From assembly GCA_038025085.1 (NCBI GenBank), contig CM076153.1, positions 3,968,001 through 4,032,000 on the forward strand: 64,000 nt of DNA, written 5' to 3'. Below the pieces are notes generated by a model. The model had not been told where the DNA came from, made no database searches, and was given only the letters and a program-made list of their open reading frames with translations. Positions 53,129 through 64,000 of this stretch are shown in pieces. Position 1 is the stretch's first letter; each line of letters opens with the position of its first letter. This DNA comes from Tetragonia tetragonoides (taxonomy: Eukaryota; Streptophyta; Magnoliopsida; Caryophyllales; Aizoaceae). Made by a program: the position numbers and the translations under genes.

Positions 53129-53736
53129 TTGTTTACAGGTTAGGCAAAGGGATTTTAGTCTGTAGATCAGCTGAAGAGCTTGTTTATATTAATCATGTTG
53201 AGCCAATTAGAAACGAGGCAATTGAAACCTAATTGTTCTTTATTTATGTCAATGCGCAATCTTAATGATCACTCAGTTAGAGCTCAGTAGTTCTAATTTA
53301 AAGTTTGCGGTTACCAAAGACGAGCATGTCATTGTGACAGGATATCGACATCCGAGTCTGCGCAGATGATCCGAGATGCATTTGTATGAAGAACCACATT
53401 TCACCTGTAAACAGTTACAGTGGCCAAACTTCAAACAGAAGCAGATTAATGATACAAAATAAAGCTCATTAGCAAATATGAGCCATTGACCCACCAAAGA
53501 AGGAACTAGAATAACAAGAGGCCTTGATTTTTCTTGAAACAGTGATTTAAACAAGTGGGATGATGATCCAGAAACAAAAATATTAGCACGCAAAGGAGCT
53601 TTCTCTCCTGCTGTATCATTTCAATCAAGCATTTTCTGTGATCTAACTCATCCCTTTTATCTTCCCTTGTTCCTCTAGGTTTTCTTCTTCTTTGACTTGT
53701 CCTTGGGCTTTCCATAAGTCACACCACATGCATGGA
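53129..53736. other. Convergent 3' regions of the plastid-type and PPR genes
   Basis: This holds the 3' UTRs of the two convergent genes. The part at 53675-53739 reads, in a different frame on the minus strand, as a basic C-terminal tail of the PPR gene (see findings). Confidence 0.5.
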
Positions 53737-56700
53737 TCACACAGCTCGAACATGGGGATCGTCTTTGGGAATTTTACTCAAAAACAAGGTGGCTGCTAGC
53801 AACTGCCCTACAGCCAGATAGGCCTGGTACATCCTGTGTCAGCAGTACCAATATAAGACATGGCAAAGACGATAAAACAACGGAGGGGGCCCACAAATGT
53901 GTAATAACTCTAGATTTGAACCATGTCCATCTAATTAACAACCACTGTTAATGCACCATTTACTGAGAATGAGACAATAAACTAATCCAGCAAAGTTTCA
54001 TCACATCAGAAGACATTAATTTGGTGCAAGCTGACTGCTATATATTTCTCAATACCATAATAGGGTTCCCAAGAACACTGCTCACTTGCTCAGTACCATA
54101 AAATCATGTGTTTTCACTCTCTTACCAATACAATCACAGAGCAGACACATTTGACTTGGCCAACAGACACATTTGAATGGTTTGACTATGCAAGGAAGCA
54201 TATAAAGAAGTGTATGCATAGTCAAATGATATTTCATGGACTGGAAGCAGCTAGTATTGTGGAGCTAATGCAAATTTATTGCTTGTGTCAAACAAACTGT
54301 CAACAAAAAATTTCAGCAAATGTATTTATAATCCAGTGAAGTAGACAAGAATAGCAACTACTCATTAAACTAAACCTTAGTCCCATACATACCTTAAGAA
54401 GCTTAAAATATTATAAGGCAGGCCAGCTTTCTTATATTCCTTCCAAACCATTCGAGATTTCTGCAGATCCTTGGCACTGACACAAGCACTGAGTAGGAAG
54501 TCCAAACATTTCCGTGAAGGATAAAGCTTAAGATCTTCCTTAACAGCTTGAAGCAAATCTATGCCAATCCAAATTAGGAGGCTCCATATCTGCAATGTGT
54601 GAAAATACCTAATCCACAAAGACAAGACTATTATTTAATTACCAAAAGAACACAAGATTATTAGGTTGAAACAATCAAGATTGTATAGTAAAAAATGCAT
54701 TACTTGTTTGATCGAAGCAAATTTTGAGCCCTCAAATACAGGAAGGCTGGGAAATGGAATACCTCATCAAAGATAACTTCTCTTGCCGTTTCATCATATT
54801 GGAAATGATCTGCAAGTCTCTTCAGCAAATCAACAGCAGGCCTTAACACAAAAGGAATTTGATTATTGATCATGAACTCCCCCATAAGCATGGCTGGAGA
54901 GATGGAAGGAGAAATACTTTGGCATCAACATACCTTAACTCATTGATTTTGACACAATACAAGATAACTCTGCAGCAACCTTCAACCCAATAGAATCGAT
55001 CATTCACTTCTTCAAGCAATTGGAGCAATATACTCAATTCTCCTTCAAACTGCAGGTTTTCCTGCAAGATGAAAGTGGCAAATCCATGCAGTATTTTATT
55101 TAGAAACACAATCAATCATCCACTACGCTTACAATATACTATCAAGAAAAGAAGACAAATAGAAACTTACAATGAGAGATACAATTGCCTTTGGCTCTAA
55201 ACAGTTACCACTCTGCTTGATTTCCATGTAAATGTCCAGTGCATCGGAGATTTGCCCATGTGATGCAAGGGAAGATACAAGAACACTTCTGATCTCAGTT
55301 AAGCTCTTTACAGGTACCCCTTTGTCTTGGACTACCTGATAAAAAAAAAGAGAACCGGGGAAAACGGTGAATATAGTCTAATACAAGTTTAAATCACAGA
55401 AGAAACCTCATGATGCGTTCGTATGCGTATCTCCGCAAAATCAAAAAGCAAAAAGCATAAAAACAAATATATTAATGTTTGCCAAGTCAATCAAACTTAA
55501 TCCAAAACGGATAAACATGGGGAGATGGGAGATTTTCAGACTGCCCCCGAGGTTTGAGAAAATATGAGAAGGCTTTCTTCAGTTTTCATAACATCATGAT
55601 AGTACCCTCAATACCTACTATTCAGATACTTGAAAAGTATTGAATATGATTTAGCATTAGTAAGTAAGCTATTACCTGCTTAGCCTTCTCAAACTGGCCA
55701 CACGCAGCATATGCATTTATAAGTGCCATATAAACATGCTTTGTAACTTGAACTCCACAAGATTTCAGTTCTTCGAAGTACTGCAGACAGAGATATTATG
55801 ACAATGGTCAATAAACGCAGTTAATTTTTACTCACTCAAGGGATTAATAGTAAATGGCTTCGAATTCCTCCCAGCACCCCACTTTCAACAAAAAATATTA
55901 AAGAAACTGAGAAAAAGAAATTTATTGGAAAAACAATAGTAGCAAAAACCATATGTCCATACATATCATACATTACCCTAGTGGACCCTCAGTGGGTAGC
56001 TCAGCTGGTAAGAATGCTGAGATTTGTTCTAGAGGTCCCAGGTTGGAGCCTCCTCAGGGCCAATGGAGGTTTTGCTGGACGCTAACTTCAGGGCCATGGG
56101 ATCAGTCAGGCAAGCCCAGTACCCATGTTGTCTAAAAAATAATAACTCATACGGTCATACCATAACCCCAGTACCTCTCACAAGGAATCCCCACAGAGCA
56201 GCTCAGCAAAATATGAGGGGTCACATTTAGGCTGCTACTTCTCAAGAGCATAGAACAACCATTTTCATAATACAAAGTTCACAGGTCGCTAATCATGACC
56301 TTTCAGCTTTCTTGTTTTGGAAACTGACATGACATATGAGTTAGAGTCAACTTCATTGCAAGCCTTTTGACCAAAAGACATGTCATTATTGAATGAAGGG
56401 ATGTGAGAAAGGAAATCAACTACATCAAAGGCAGCTTATACCATATAACAACATCCATGAAAGCAATTCAGACCTATGGTTCCAGAATATATATCTTTAC
56501 ACAAAAACTTCTATGAGACGGTTTTCTCGTAACTTTTGGTGAGACGAGGGTCACATTTTAGTCAAACAAGGATCACGGCTCATAAAAAGTGACTCCTGCA
56601 ATTCTAGATAGTGACCCCATTTCAGTGTAACAGAAAGAGGGGGGAAAAAAATTGGCAGCCTTGACGGTTGGGGCATCTCCTTCACTATCATTTTTATCCA

Positions 56701-59700
56701 CTCCCACCTCCACCTCCAGCTTCTAGAAGTTGAAATAAAGCTAGGAGTGGAAGGAGAAGGAGAAGTTACAAATTTGTAGCTTCTACTTCTTGTCCAATTG
56801 TAGCTTCATTTCAACTTCTTAGAGGTTGGATGTGGAGGGTGGAGTGGATAAAAAGGGGGTTGGCAACAACAAATGCGGGAGCAGAAGTAGAAGTTGGAAG
56901 AAGGTAGGACAAACGGGCCCTGAACTCCTATTTTTGACAGCCCCATTATGCTTTGATATGTTTCCCGGACACCCATTTGCACATAAAAACCTAGAGTGGA
57001 AATTATTGGAATTAATTTATTTATTTTAATGGTGCAAAGGCAACATAAGATAAGTTAATCTAGGGTATTCAAAAATTCATTCTACATGAGCCTATTTATT
57101 AAGTCAAATTGCAAAGGAAAAAAAAATTAAATTAAAAAATTTAGATAAAGAATTTTTTTAATTAATAGACTAAAATTAGTATCATATCCTAAGAGGAAAA
57201 GGAGTCTTCAAAAGGACTCTATTTACAAGTTAGCCCAATGAAGCATAACCTGTTTGACCAGATAGCTAGGAAAACACTCAACAGCTTTAGCCCACAAAGA
57301 AGCTAAGATACTAAGTAGACCACCCTGTCCCACAACATATCAACCAACTCTGAAATACCAGGAAAAACCCTAGTGTTCTTTTCTAGCCATATGCACTAAA
57401 GCACTCCAAAAAATAGCGCTCTTCCACAGCAACTTCTTCTCCTTCCTCCATCCAAGTCCCACACGCCTTGCTTGTAGAAAAAGAAAATAAATAAGCTCTC
57501 CAAAGATAGACAGTCACAGTAGGACACATGGATCAGAAGGCATTATAGAATGGAAAAATCCCAAAACTAGTCAGTAATTGGTGACTAATTGATTACTGTA
57601 CTTTTTACACTAACTATTATTTTTGGTTCACACTAAGGTGGCGTTTACTTGCTTGCAATCAAATGCAATGCAATCATTTTAAAGGGTAGATGTGAGGTGA
57701 AAAAGGAATGAGGGGGAGGAAGGAGATGGGAAAAGTGAGATTGATTACACCATCCAAAGTAATTATCATTTATATGGAAAAAGTTGAGCAATTGTGAATT
57801 TGTGATTAAGTGGATCATGCAGTCAACCCCACTTTTCTCATCCCTCTCCTCTCCCTCCTTCCCTTTTCACCCCACATCTACTCTATAAAATTATTGCATT
57901 AGGGCTCGTTTACTTGCTTGTAATGCAATGCAATGCAATACAATCATTTTATAGGGTAGATATGAGGTGGAAAAGGAAGGAGGAGGAAGAAGATGGAAAA
58001 AGTGAGATTGATTACACCATCCAAAGTAATCATCATCACATGGAAAAAGTTGAGCAATTGTGATTACATAGTATAATGCAATTAACCCTACTTTTCCCAT
58101 CCCTCTCCTCCTACTCCTTCACCCCACACCTACTCTATAAAATAATTGCATTGCATTGCATTTCATTTCATTGCAAGCAAGTAAACGAGCCCTAAGGGTA
58201 TCCATTGACCACTGTCGAGCACGATGACTATTTCCCCGTGCTGGTTTGTAGGCACCCCAAAGGGTGGAACAACAGGCCAATGGATTTAACTAAATTGATT
58301 ACTATACTTTTTAGACTAACTATCTTTGAGAGTTGAAATTACCTTCGTGATCTCTTCTTCACAAGAAGAGTTGCCTATAAGATAGCTGAAAGTCTGAGAA
58401 TCTGGTTTAACATCTGCATGCTTCATTTCTTCAAGAACCCTCTGAGGCCATGTTTTTCTGCAAACACACATGAATAAAGATATAAATTATATATGAAATC
58501 CTGACACCAAAATGATCTTAAAAGGTAACACTTATCTTCCTTAAACATATTAATATCCAACAAAGAAGGCTCACCAATCCAAATAATATATGAACAGCAT
58601 GATAACATAAAAATGTAGACGTGTTTTTATACTGACGAATATATTCTTAGGTTAAATAAAAGAAAAGTCAACTAAATTTTAAAAGATATTCAATACTATC
58701 AAACATTTCTCGCTAAAGCAAACAAAGAAAGATAAAGATGAGACTCCTCTAAAAGATTTTCCCCATCATATTTGACAACATGTTAAATTATCTGAAGTTG
58801 GTGTTATGTATTTCAATAAAGTGATAATTTTTCAAGGAAAATTTAATATGAATAAATGAAAAACCAAAAAAATTGGCAAAGCAAGGGTAAAATGATCACC
58901 CTGCACAGCTTTTCCCCAAACATAGGAAGGTGGTAAACCACAACAACAACAAAAGTACTCTCTCCGATTCACAAATAAGTGACATTTTTGTCTTTTATGC
59001 CAAACTGTGACCACTAAAATATGAAAAGTACTTTGATTCATAGTACAAAATTGATAGTTATTTTGCACTAAAAATTACTTTCATAATATTATTTTAATAA
59101 TTTTCATTCATATATTTAAGAAAAATTAATGGTCAAAGTTTGACCTCAAAAAACGAAAATGACACTTTTTTGTGAACAAAGAGAGTTTTGTAAAAGTTGG
59201 TTTGGCCGAAAACAAAATGTGTCACGAAAGGTAGTTTCTTACCAAAAAAATATAAAAAAATAAATATATCAAAACCCTAAAGATTATGTACTCCATAGCT
59301 TTTAAGTAACCTCCGGACAATTCAGTGGCCTAGAAGCAAAAAAATTTCATTTGTTGCATCTAAATCTAGTACCTAACAAAACCTTGCAATGTCAGCCTTG
59401 AAAATAAAACTTCCCCATCTAGACTATATAGACTGCTGAGTTTCAAAGAATGGGACAATGAAACTCTTGGGAATGCCAGAAAGAAACCATTCCATTTACA
59501 CTACCTCAAGTTCCTAGACATTAAAGTAGAAATTTCAACCTAAAGTAAGATACAAATTTGTGCTCATTTACACAGAAATAAGCATGATTGTGGTTGCGAT
59601 CCTGCCATCCCGATAATGATCAGAACATCGTGAATTCGTGATTAGGTAGTGTTTTCACGTAATGGGTCGTGGCTTTGCGGTGCAAATAATTTAGTCAAAA

Positions 59701-61366
59701 TGTTAATCATCCTTATCAGCCATGTCAGCCAATCTATGGTTTGTCTAGCAGCTGGATTCCGCTATGTCTCACCTACATGACAGAAATTTGAAACCCTGTT
59801 ATGTATTAAGATGACGTGGTTTGGAAAGTCTAGAAACCGATACATCACATATTGGCCAATATTTGGTTCCCTGTTGTAACTATTATTCTATACAATTATG
59901 AAGAAAAAATTTTCATTCAGAAAAAACTAAGTATGAAACAACCCCCACACACGTGGTGATGGAAGAGCAAAAAGAAGAATATATAGAAAGATAAAGCTGT
60001 AAAAGCATCCAAGACTGAATAAATTACCTCTCGATAATAACCAGCTATTATAGTGTTGTACATACTTGCTGTTGGCATCAAATTAAATCTCTTCAAATCC
60101 TTTAGCATGGCATATGCACTGTTGAACTATAACAAAATATCAAAAATCAAAACAAAATAAAATAAAATAATGATGATAGGTGGATCTCATTGAGCACATA
60201 TCACACTGTCATAGTTTACAGAAATAGAAACATTTACAGATGAAGGTTGGGTGTACTCACATCTTTCATTCTAACATTCAGATATATAAGACTCCTGAAT
60301 GTCTCGCTATTTGCCTTCAAATTGTGGTCACAGAGCATTGAATAGATCCGGCAGACCTAATTTAAACAGAAGTGACAGCAGCAAACACCAAGTAGAATAA
60401 GCTACAAGATAATAATACACAAAAATAAGATTATGCCAGAACATCATCACTGAAAATTCCAAATAACTGATCAAGGGTCAAAAAAGCATCAAATGAGAAC
60501 CACCACCCATTGCACAAGGGTCCCGCCAGAGTGAAATCTAATGAAGGAATGAGGGTCAAACTTACAGGCAATTCTGCAATTGCAAGTAGCTATGCCCACA
60601 AGACGATATGTGAAAAATACATCAGGCATGCTCTTTCCCAACAAATAAAAATTGAAGAATACTTCAATGAGACATTTGACTTACTTGATTGAATACAGAA
60701 TCAGAGAGGGGGGATAAAAGTTGCCTGGTAGGTATAGAAAAAGCATCACAGTTCAATATGCTGACATTAACCTCTAAACTAACATAACTTGACCCTCAAA
60801 AACACCTTTCCTCAACGGAATTCTACACAGGATCAAGTATGGAAAGCAGGAGTAAAAACATAAATTGAATCGTTGCCAATCATATAAAAGTGTTACAAAA
60901 CTTGATCAACTTATAAGGAGAAAATGATGGCCACAAGATTTACCATAAGCTATTTGAGAGGAGCATACCAAAATTAACTCAGAGGTATCCTCACAAGCAC
61001 GACATATGGAGTTGATCGTTTCAGTTGATAACGGCAATCCTGCTTGACACATCTCATCAACTACTTCCAAGGCCAAATGAACCTATGATTGTTTTGGGAA
61101 ATGAAGGTAAGAAATTAAAGTTGCAGTACTTTTGAAGCAATTCTCAATATTGAAAGCAAGAGGAGGAGACGGGGAAGTCAGAAGCTATGAGTCAACAAAA
61201 CAATGGACAACAGGATAAGGAGGCCGGCTCCAAAGTCACCTCTATACCTAGTGCATACCTTATGTGAATCACAACAAAATGTAATGAGCTTCTCGTATGA
61301 TCCAGGTAAAAGCTCAATTTGCAGCTTCCCATGCATCTCTTTGAACTTCATGATAACAACTTCCAC
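53737..61366 (-). CDS. Intron-rich pentatricopeptide-repeat protein, 5' end not resolved
   Basis: Minus-strand exons: 61259-61366, 60969-61082, 60261-60356, 60028-60126, 58343-58457, 55676-55780, 55171-55335, 54934-55061, 54763-54841, 54393-54589, 53737-53833. PPR-like helices are visible: AYAMLKDLKRFNLMPTASMY, LEEMKHADVKPDSQTFSYLI, YFEELKSCGVQVTKHVYMAL and SRMVWKEYKKAGLPYNILSF. Such proteins bind organellar RNA, and the many introns resemble the At4g04790/At4g21880 type (from memory). Phases agree except at 58343-58457, which has one base too many, and the end may be frameshifted near 53740. Upstream exons must exist; a candidate is minus strand about 63425-63490 (FSGEELPMNATGNFLEAIIL), but I could not place the start. 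It could be functional with assembly errors, or a decaying copy. Confidence 0.72.
55990..56143 (+). mobile_element. tRNA-derived SINE in a PPR intron
   Basis: Box A-like GTGGGTAGCTCAGCTGG (55992-56008) and box B-like GGTTGGAGCC (56041-56050) are followed by a non-tRNA body and a short A-rich tail (about 56134-56142). The arrangement is that of a plant SINE and not of a functional tRNA. Confidence 0.7.
56690..56880. repeat. Fold-back repeat in a PPR intron
   Basis: TTTTTATCCACTCC with following CCACCTCCA words and a GAAGTTG motif recur inverted at about 56815-56865 (GTGGAGTGGATAAAAA). The region could fold on itself and is probably a MITE whose outer ends I could not fix. Confidence 0.55.
57637..58193. 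mobile_element. Two Tourist-like MITEs joined head to tail
   Basis: The first copy starts GGTGGCGTTTACTTGC at 57637 and is cut short at about 57898. The second starts at 57902 (GGGCTCGTTTACTTGC) and ends at 58193 with its reverse complement. The outer flanks are TAA on both sides (57634-57636, 58194-58196) and TTA sits at the junction. Both are related to 41550-41851. Confidence 0.8.
58958..59185. mobile_element. Stowaway-like MITE
   Basis: It begins CTCTCTCCGATTCACAAATA and ends with the reverse complement of CTCTCTTTGTTCACAAA, with GTGACA/TGACAC inside each end. A TA precedes it, but the right flanking TA is not preserved. Confidence 0.6.
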
Positions 61367-64000
61367 CTGCAAATTAAACATATGAAAAGTGATTGGCAGG
61401 TAGAGGCCTTATCAGTGCAGATCCTATCTTTGTCAATATCATTCACAGCAGAAAGTCATTGTAAAAACAGTACAGCAATTACCCACGCGTCAAAAGACTT
61501 AAGATTCTTACTATACCCAACAACTATCATTCAGAGATCAAGACTAAAACTTTTCCCTTTTAGCATTCATCATCACCTCATATAGAAATAGCCAAAGACT
61601 AATTGAACTGATGTTCTTGGAATTAAACCATCCTATGATAATGACAAAGGTGAATCATTAAATTGGAAGCTTGCACATGCATCAAACCAAAGCTACTTTT
61701 CAAAACGCGTGCACTTCTTTTTCTTTTCTTTTTTGGGAAAGACTCGCCTATTCGTGCATATTCAGCTCGGTTCCAGCTGATTCCAACATCTAGCTCAAAC
61801 TAATCCAACTAGATTAAACCCAACACTCAAATGACTTTTAAAGCTTCCCAAGCAAGTACGGAACACCTAAAATTGGAACCAAAGTCAAACCAAATATACC
61901 TTCATGGTGAAGTGCTGGAAATTTTAGAACATTTGCAGTTGAATTGGCCCTTTATGGAAATTGAGCTCTTCTTGACCAATTTCTTGACTTTGTGAACTTG
62001 CTCCCACATTATTAATTGAGTGCTGCTTACTCGACCTTTTCAAGCTAAGAGAGGTTTTAAGCATGGACATCTCATGTCTCCTTTCCAGTGTATGTTGGGT
62101 TAAACAGATGTCTTGCTTGTTTAAAACTGAATGCAAACTTCAACTTCCACCCAGAATGTGCAAATGCTGGGGTTGGTGCCTTTGTGTTGGCTAACCCATT
62201 GTTATTTATCTAATAGACATGATGAGATCTTTATTTAAATTCTACTCTAGGCTTTCCTTAAGTTCTCCCAACCTTCTGTAGCAAGCTAACTTTGTAAGGT
62301 ACTCCATTTTCTTGGGTACAATAGTGTATGTAATTGGCAGATTGTACACTACTTGGATTTTTTGTGGTGAGCTTCATGCAAGGTAATTGGCAGAGCCATT
62401 ATCTACAAGGAGATTTTCATTCTGCAATGTGAATCTCTCATATGAATAGGAATAATAGGATTATGGCTAAAGTGAACTCCTGGACTTCCACGTAGGACAA
62501 TTGCAAGTCCTTAAATCTATTTGATTCAGCATGCCAATTTTTTGGGCTCAAATATTCAATCTTCCAATGAAATTTATGTTTTATCTCTTTTAGACAACAA
62601 AAGGTTTTAATAATGAACGAAGAGTAACAGTACAGGTGTTCAACGTTAGAGGACAAGGAGTCCTCCAAGTAACAAAGCAAAACTAACTAAAAATTAAATC
62701 ACTCCTAAGCGCTGAACATCTGTAAGGGCTCCCCTAAAAGCCCTAACCACCTTGACCCAGAGAGAAGCTAAGTACACCATGCGAACTCAAACAAAGTCAG
62801 CAGGCTTGCCAGCACCGGATGTGAACGAGAATATGAGACATTTGGTCCAACTGTGTTTTGTTTTAAGGAGTATTTGGATGAAATTTTTGAACTGGCTTAG
62901 CCATCATTGTCTCGAAACGTAACAGTGCATCCCTGAAGGCAAACTTATTGAGAATGGCTTTTCCAGTGACTGATTATATGATATGGTGTGAAAAGAGCAA
63001 AAGATTCTTCAACAAAAGGAACTAAAAAGTGATCAGGTGATAAAAAGAACTGTAACATCTGTATTAATGAGTTGTCAGAGAGATAGCAAGTCAAAGCTCT
63101 TCTGTCCAAGCCTCAACTGGTTTCCATGAGGCCTGACTGCTCTTTTATTCTTCAATTTGGTATGTATTTAATTTAAGTTGTTGCCCACCAAAAAAATTAG
63201 CCCAACCCTCCCTTGAAGATAGCTAGCAGGGCATATACGGGAATGTTGATGGGGCAAAAATAGCTCGGGGATGATCTTTTTGTTTACTGCTTGAGATGGA
63301 GTTGCCTCACCACTCTTGTTACTCATGCCTAATTATTACCTTTTGGTTACTAATATTTATCAATTAACAAAGAAAATACATGTAAATATGATTAAAGGCA
63401 GAAAATATATACTACAGCAGTGCCTAAAATGATGGCCTCAAGGAAATTACCAGTAGCATTCATGGGAAGTTCCTCACCGCTAAATTTTTTGTGCTAGTTG
63501 CAAAATAATAGATCAAATTTGAAATGCTTTGAGCCCCATAATCTGCAAGAGTAAAAATATAAACATCACAAGACGTCATACAGAAACTCCTAGCACATGT
63601 ACAATGATCAGGCGCTAGTCCACAAAGTCAAAAATAAGAAAAGACAAGGGTTAATGTCAACTGGTTTATTATAGATCTTCAAGTTGCACTACAGTCTCCT
63701 CTCATGGTTTCACAGAAGATTTTCTCTCGTAGCAATAGCCCCTATGCCTCTGAATGTTTGTGCATGCAACAGTATGCATATCCACATCCATACATCCCCC
63801 AACAAGAAAAGAGAAAGAAAACATAAACAAAATCATGACCATGTCTGCACCCACAAACACTACTAGATATTTTTTTTTTAGATAAAGAAAAAGTATGTAT
63901 TAATCATGTATCAAAAATACATCAAAGGAGGACAAGTGGTCCTCCAAGAAGGGTCTAGTTACACTACTAGATATTTGTTTTTAAGCACTATACTTGGTCT
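61367..64000. other. Unresolved upstream part of the PPR gene and intergenic-like sequence
   Basis: Most of this stretch shows no exon I trust. A possible PPR exon lies on the minus strand at about 63425-63490. A GGACAAG...TCCTCCAAG word occurs near 62651-62670 and again near 63928-63945, hinting at two copies of one dispersed repeat. Confidence 0.4.

Noticed and set aside
54393..54589. Frameshift at the start of this PPR exon suggested by an alternative reading MEPPNLDW
   Set aside because: The phase from the previous exon fits the other frame through the whole exon, so no frameshift needs to be assumed.
55990..56065. A tRNA gene
   Set aside because: Box A and box B are present, but the box spacing and acceptor pairing do not give a cloverleaf and the sequence runs on into a SINE body.

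Overview
This is nuclear DNA from a flowering plant, most likely a eudicot. The genes are split by many GT-AG introns, and I could reconstruct exon-by-exon reading frames that stay in phase. The spaces between and inside genes are full of plant transposons (L1 and RTE LINEs, Mutator-like elements, hAT, Tourist and Stowaway MITEs, SINEs, a Helitron end). The exact species cannot be read from the sequence; Caryophyllales is a guess only.

Layout. (1) 1.4-12.8 kb, plus strand: a complete 20-exon gene (1209 aa) for a chorein_N / UHRF1BP1-like bridge lipid-transfer protein, with RTE LINE tails in its 2.8-kb intron 13. (2) 13.9-16.9 kb, minus: a broken ankyrin-PGG (ACD6/ITN1-like) pseudogene. (3) 17.55-30.44 kb: an L1 LINE bounded by a perfect 16-bp target-site duplication, carrying two nested Mutator-like insertions. 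One is a small non-autonomous element (18.2-19.1 kb). The other is a 6.5-kb two-gene MULE (19.36-25.88 kb) with convergent genes: a plant-mobile-domain protein and a MULE transposase fused to an OTU cysteine-protease domain. Both genes carry, in intron 1, an array of palindromic CCCAAGGG/CCCTTGGG units beside a (TTA)n/(TAA)n tract. (4) 32.6-37.0 kb: a duplicated block with a relic of the chorein gene's last exon followed by a fuller ankyrin-PGG gene (one apparent 1-nt frameshift). A third relic of the same last exon lies at 38.2-38.6 kb. (5) 40.6-50.7 kb, minus: a complete 13-exon FIE gene (370 aa, WD40 subunit of Polycomb repressive complex 2). An RTE LINE of about 4 kb sits antisense in intron 8, and a 30-bp tandem duplication copies the splice donor of exon 4. 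(6) 52.4-53.1 kb, plus: a single-exon, probably plastid-targeted protein. (7) 53.7 kb to beyond 61.4 kb, minus: an intron-rich pentatricopeptide-repeat gene whose 5' part was not resolved.

How it fits together. The host genes are unrelated housekeeping or regulatory genes that share no operon-like logic. The chorein gene lying near FIE recalls the arrangement I remember from Arabidopsis chromosome 3 (conserved microsynteny, from memory). A block holding the chorein 3' end plus an ankyrin-PGG gene seems to have been duplicated at least twice and then pried apart by nested transposons. The most unusual item is the MULE. It looks like a self-contained, symmetric two-gene element encoding a transposase-deubiquitinase-like fusion and a plant-mobile-domain partner, with matching hairpin-forming intron arrays just inside both ends.
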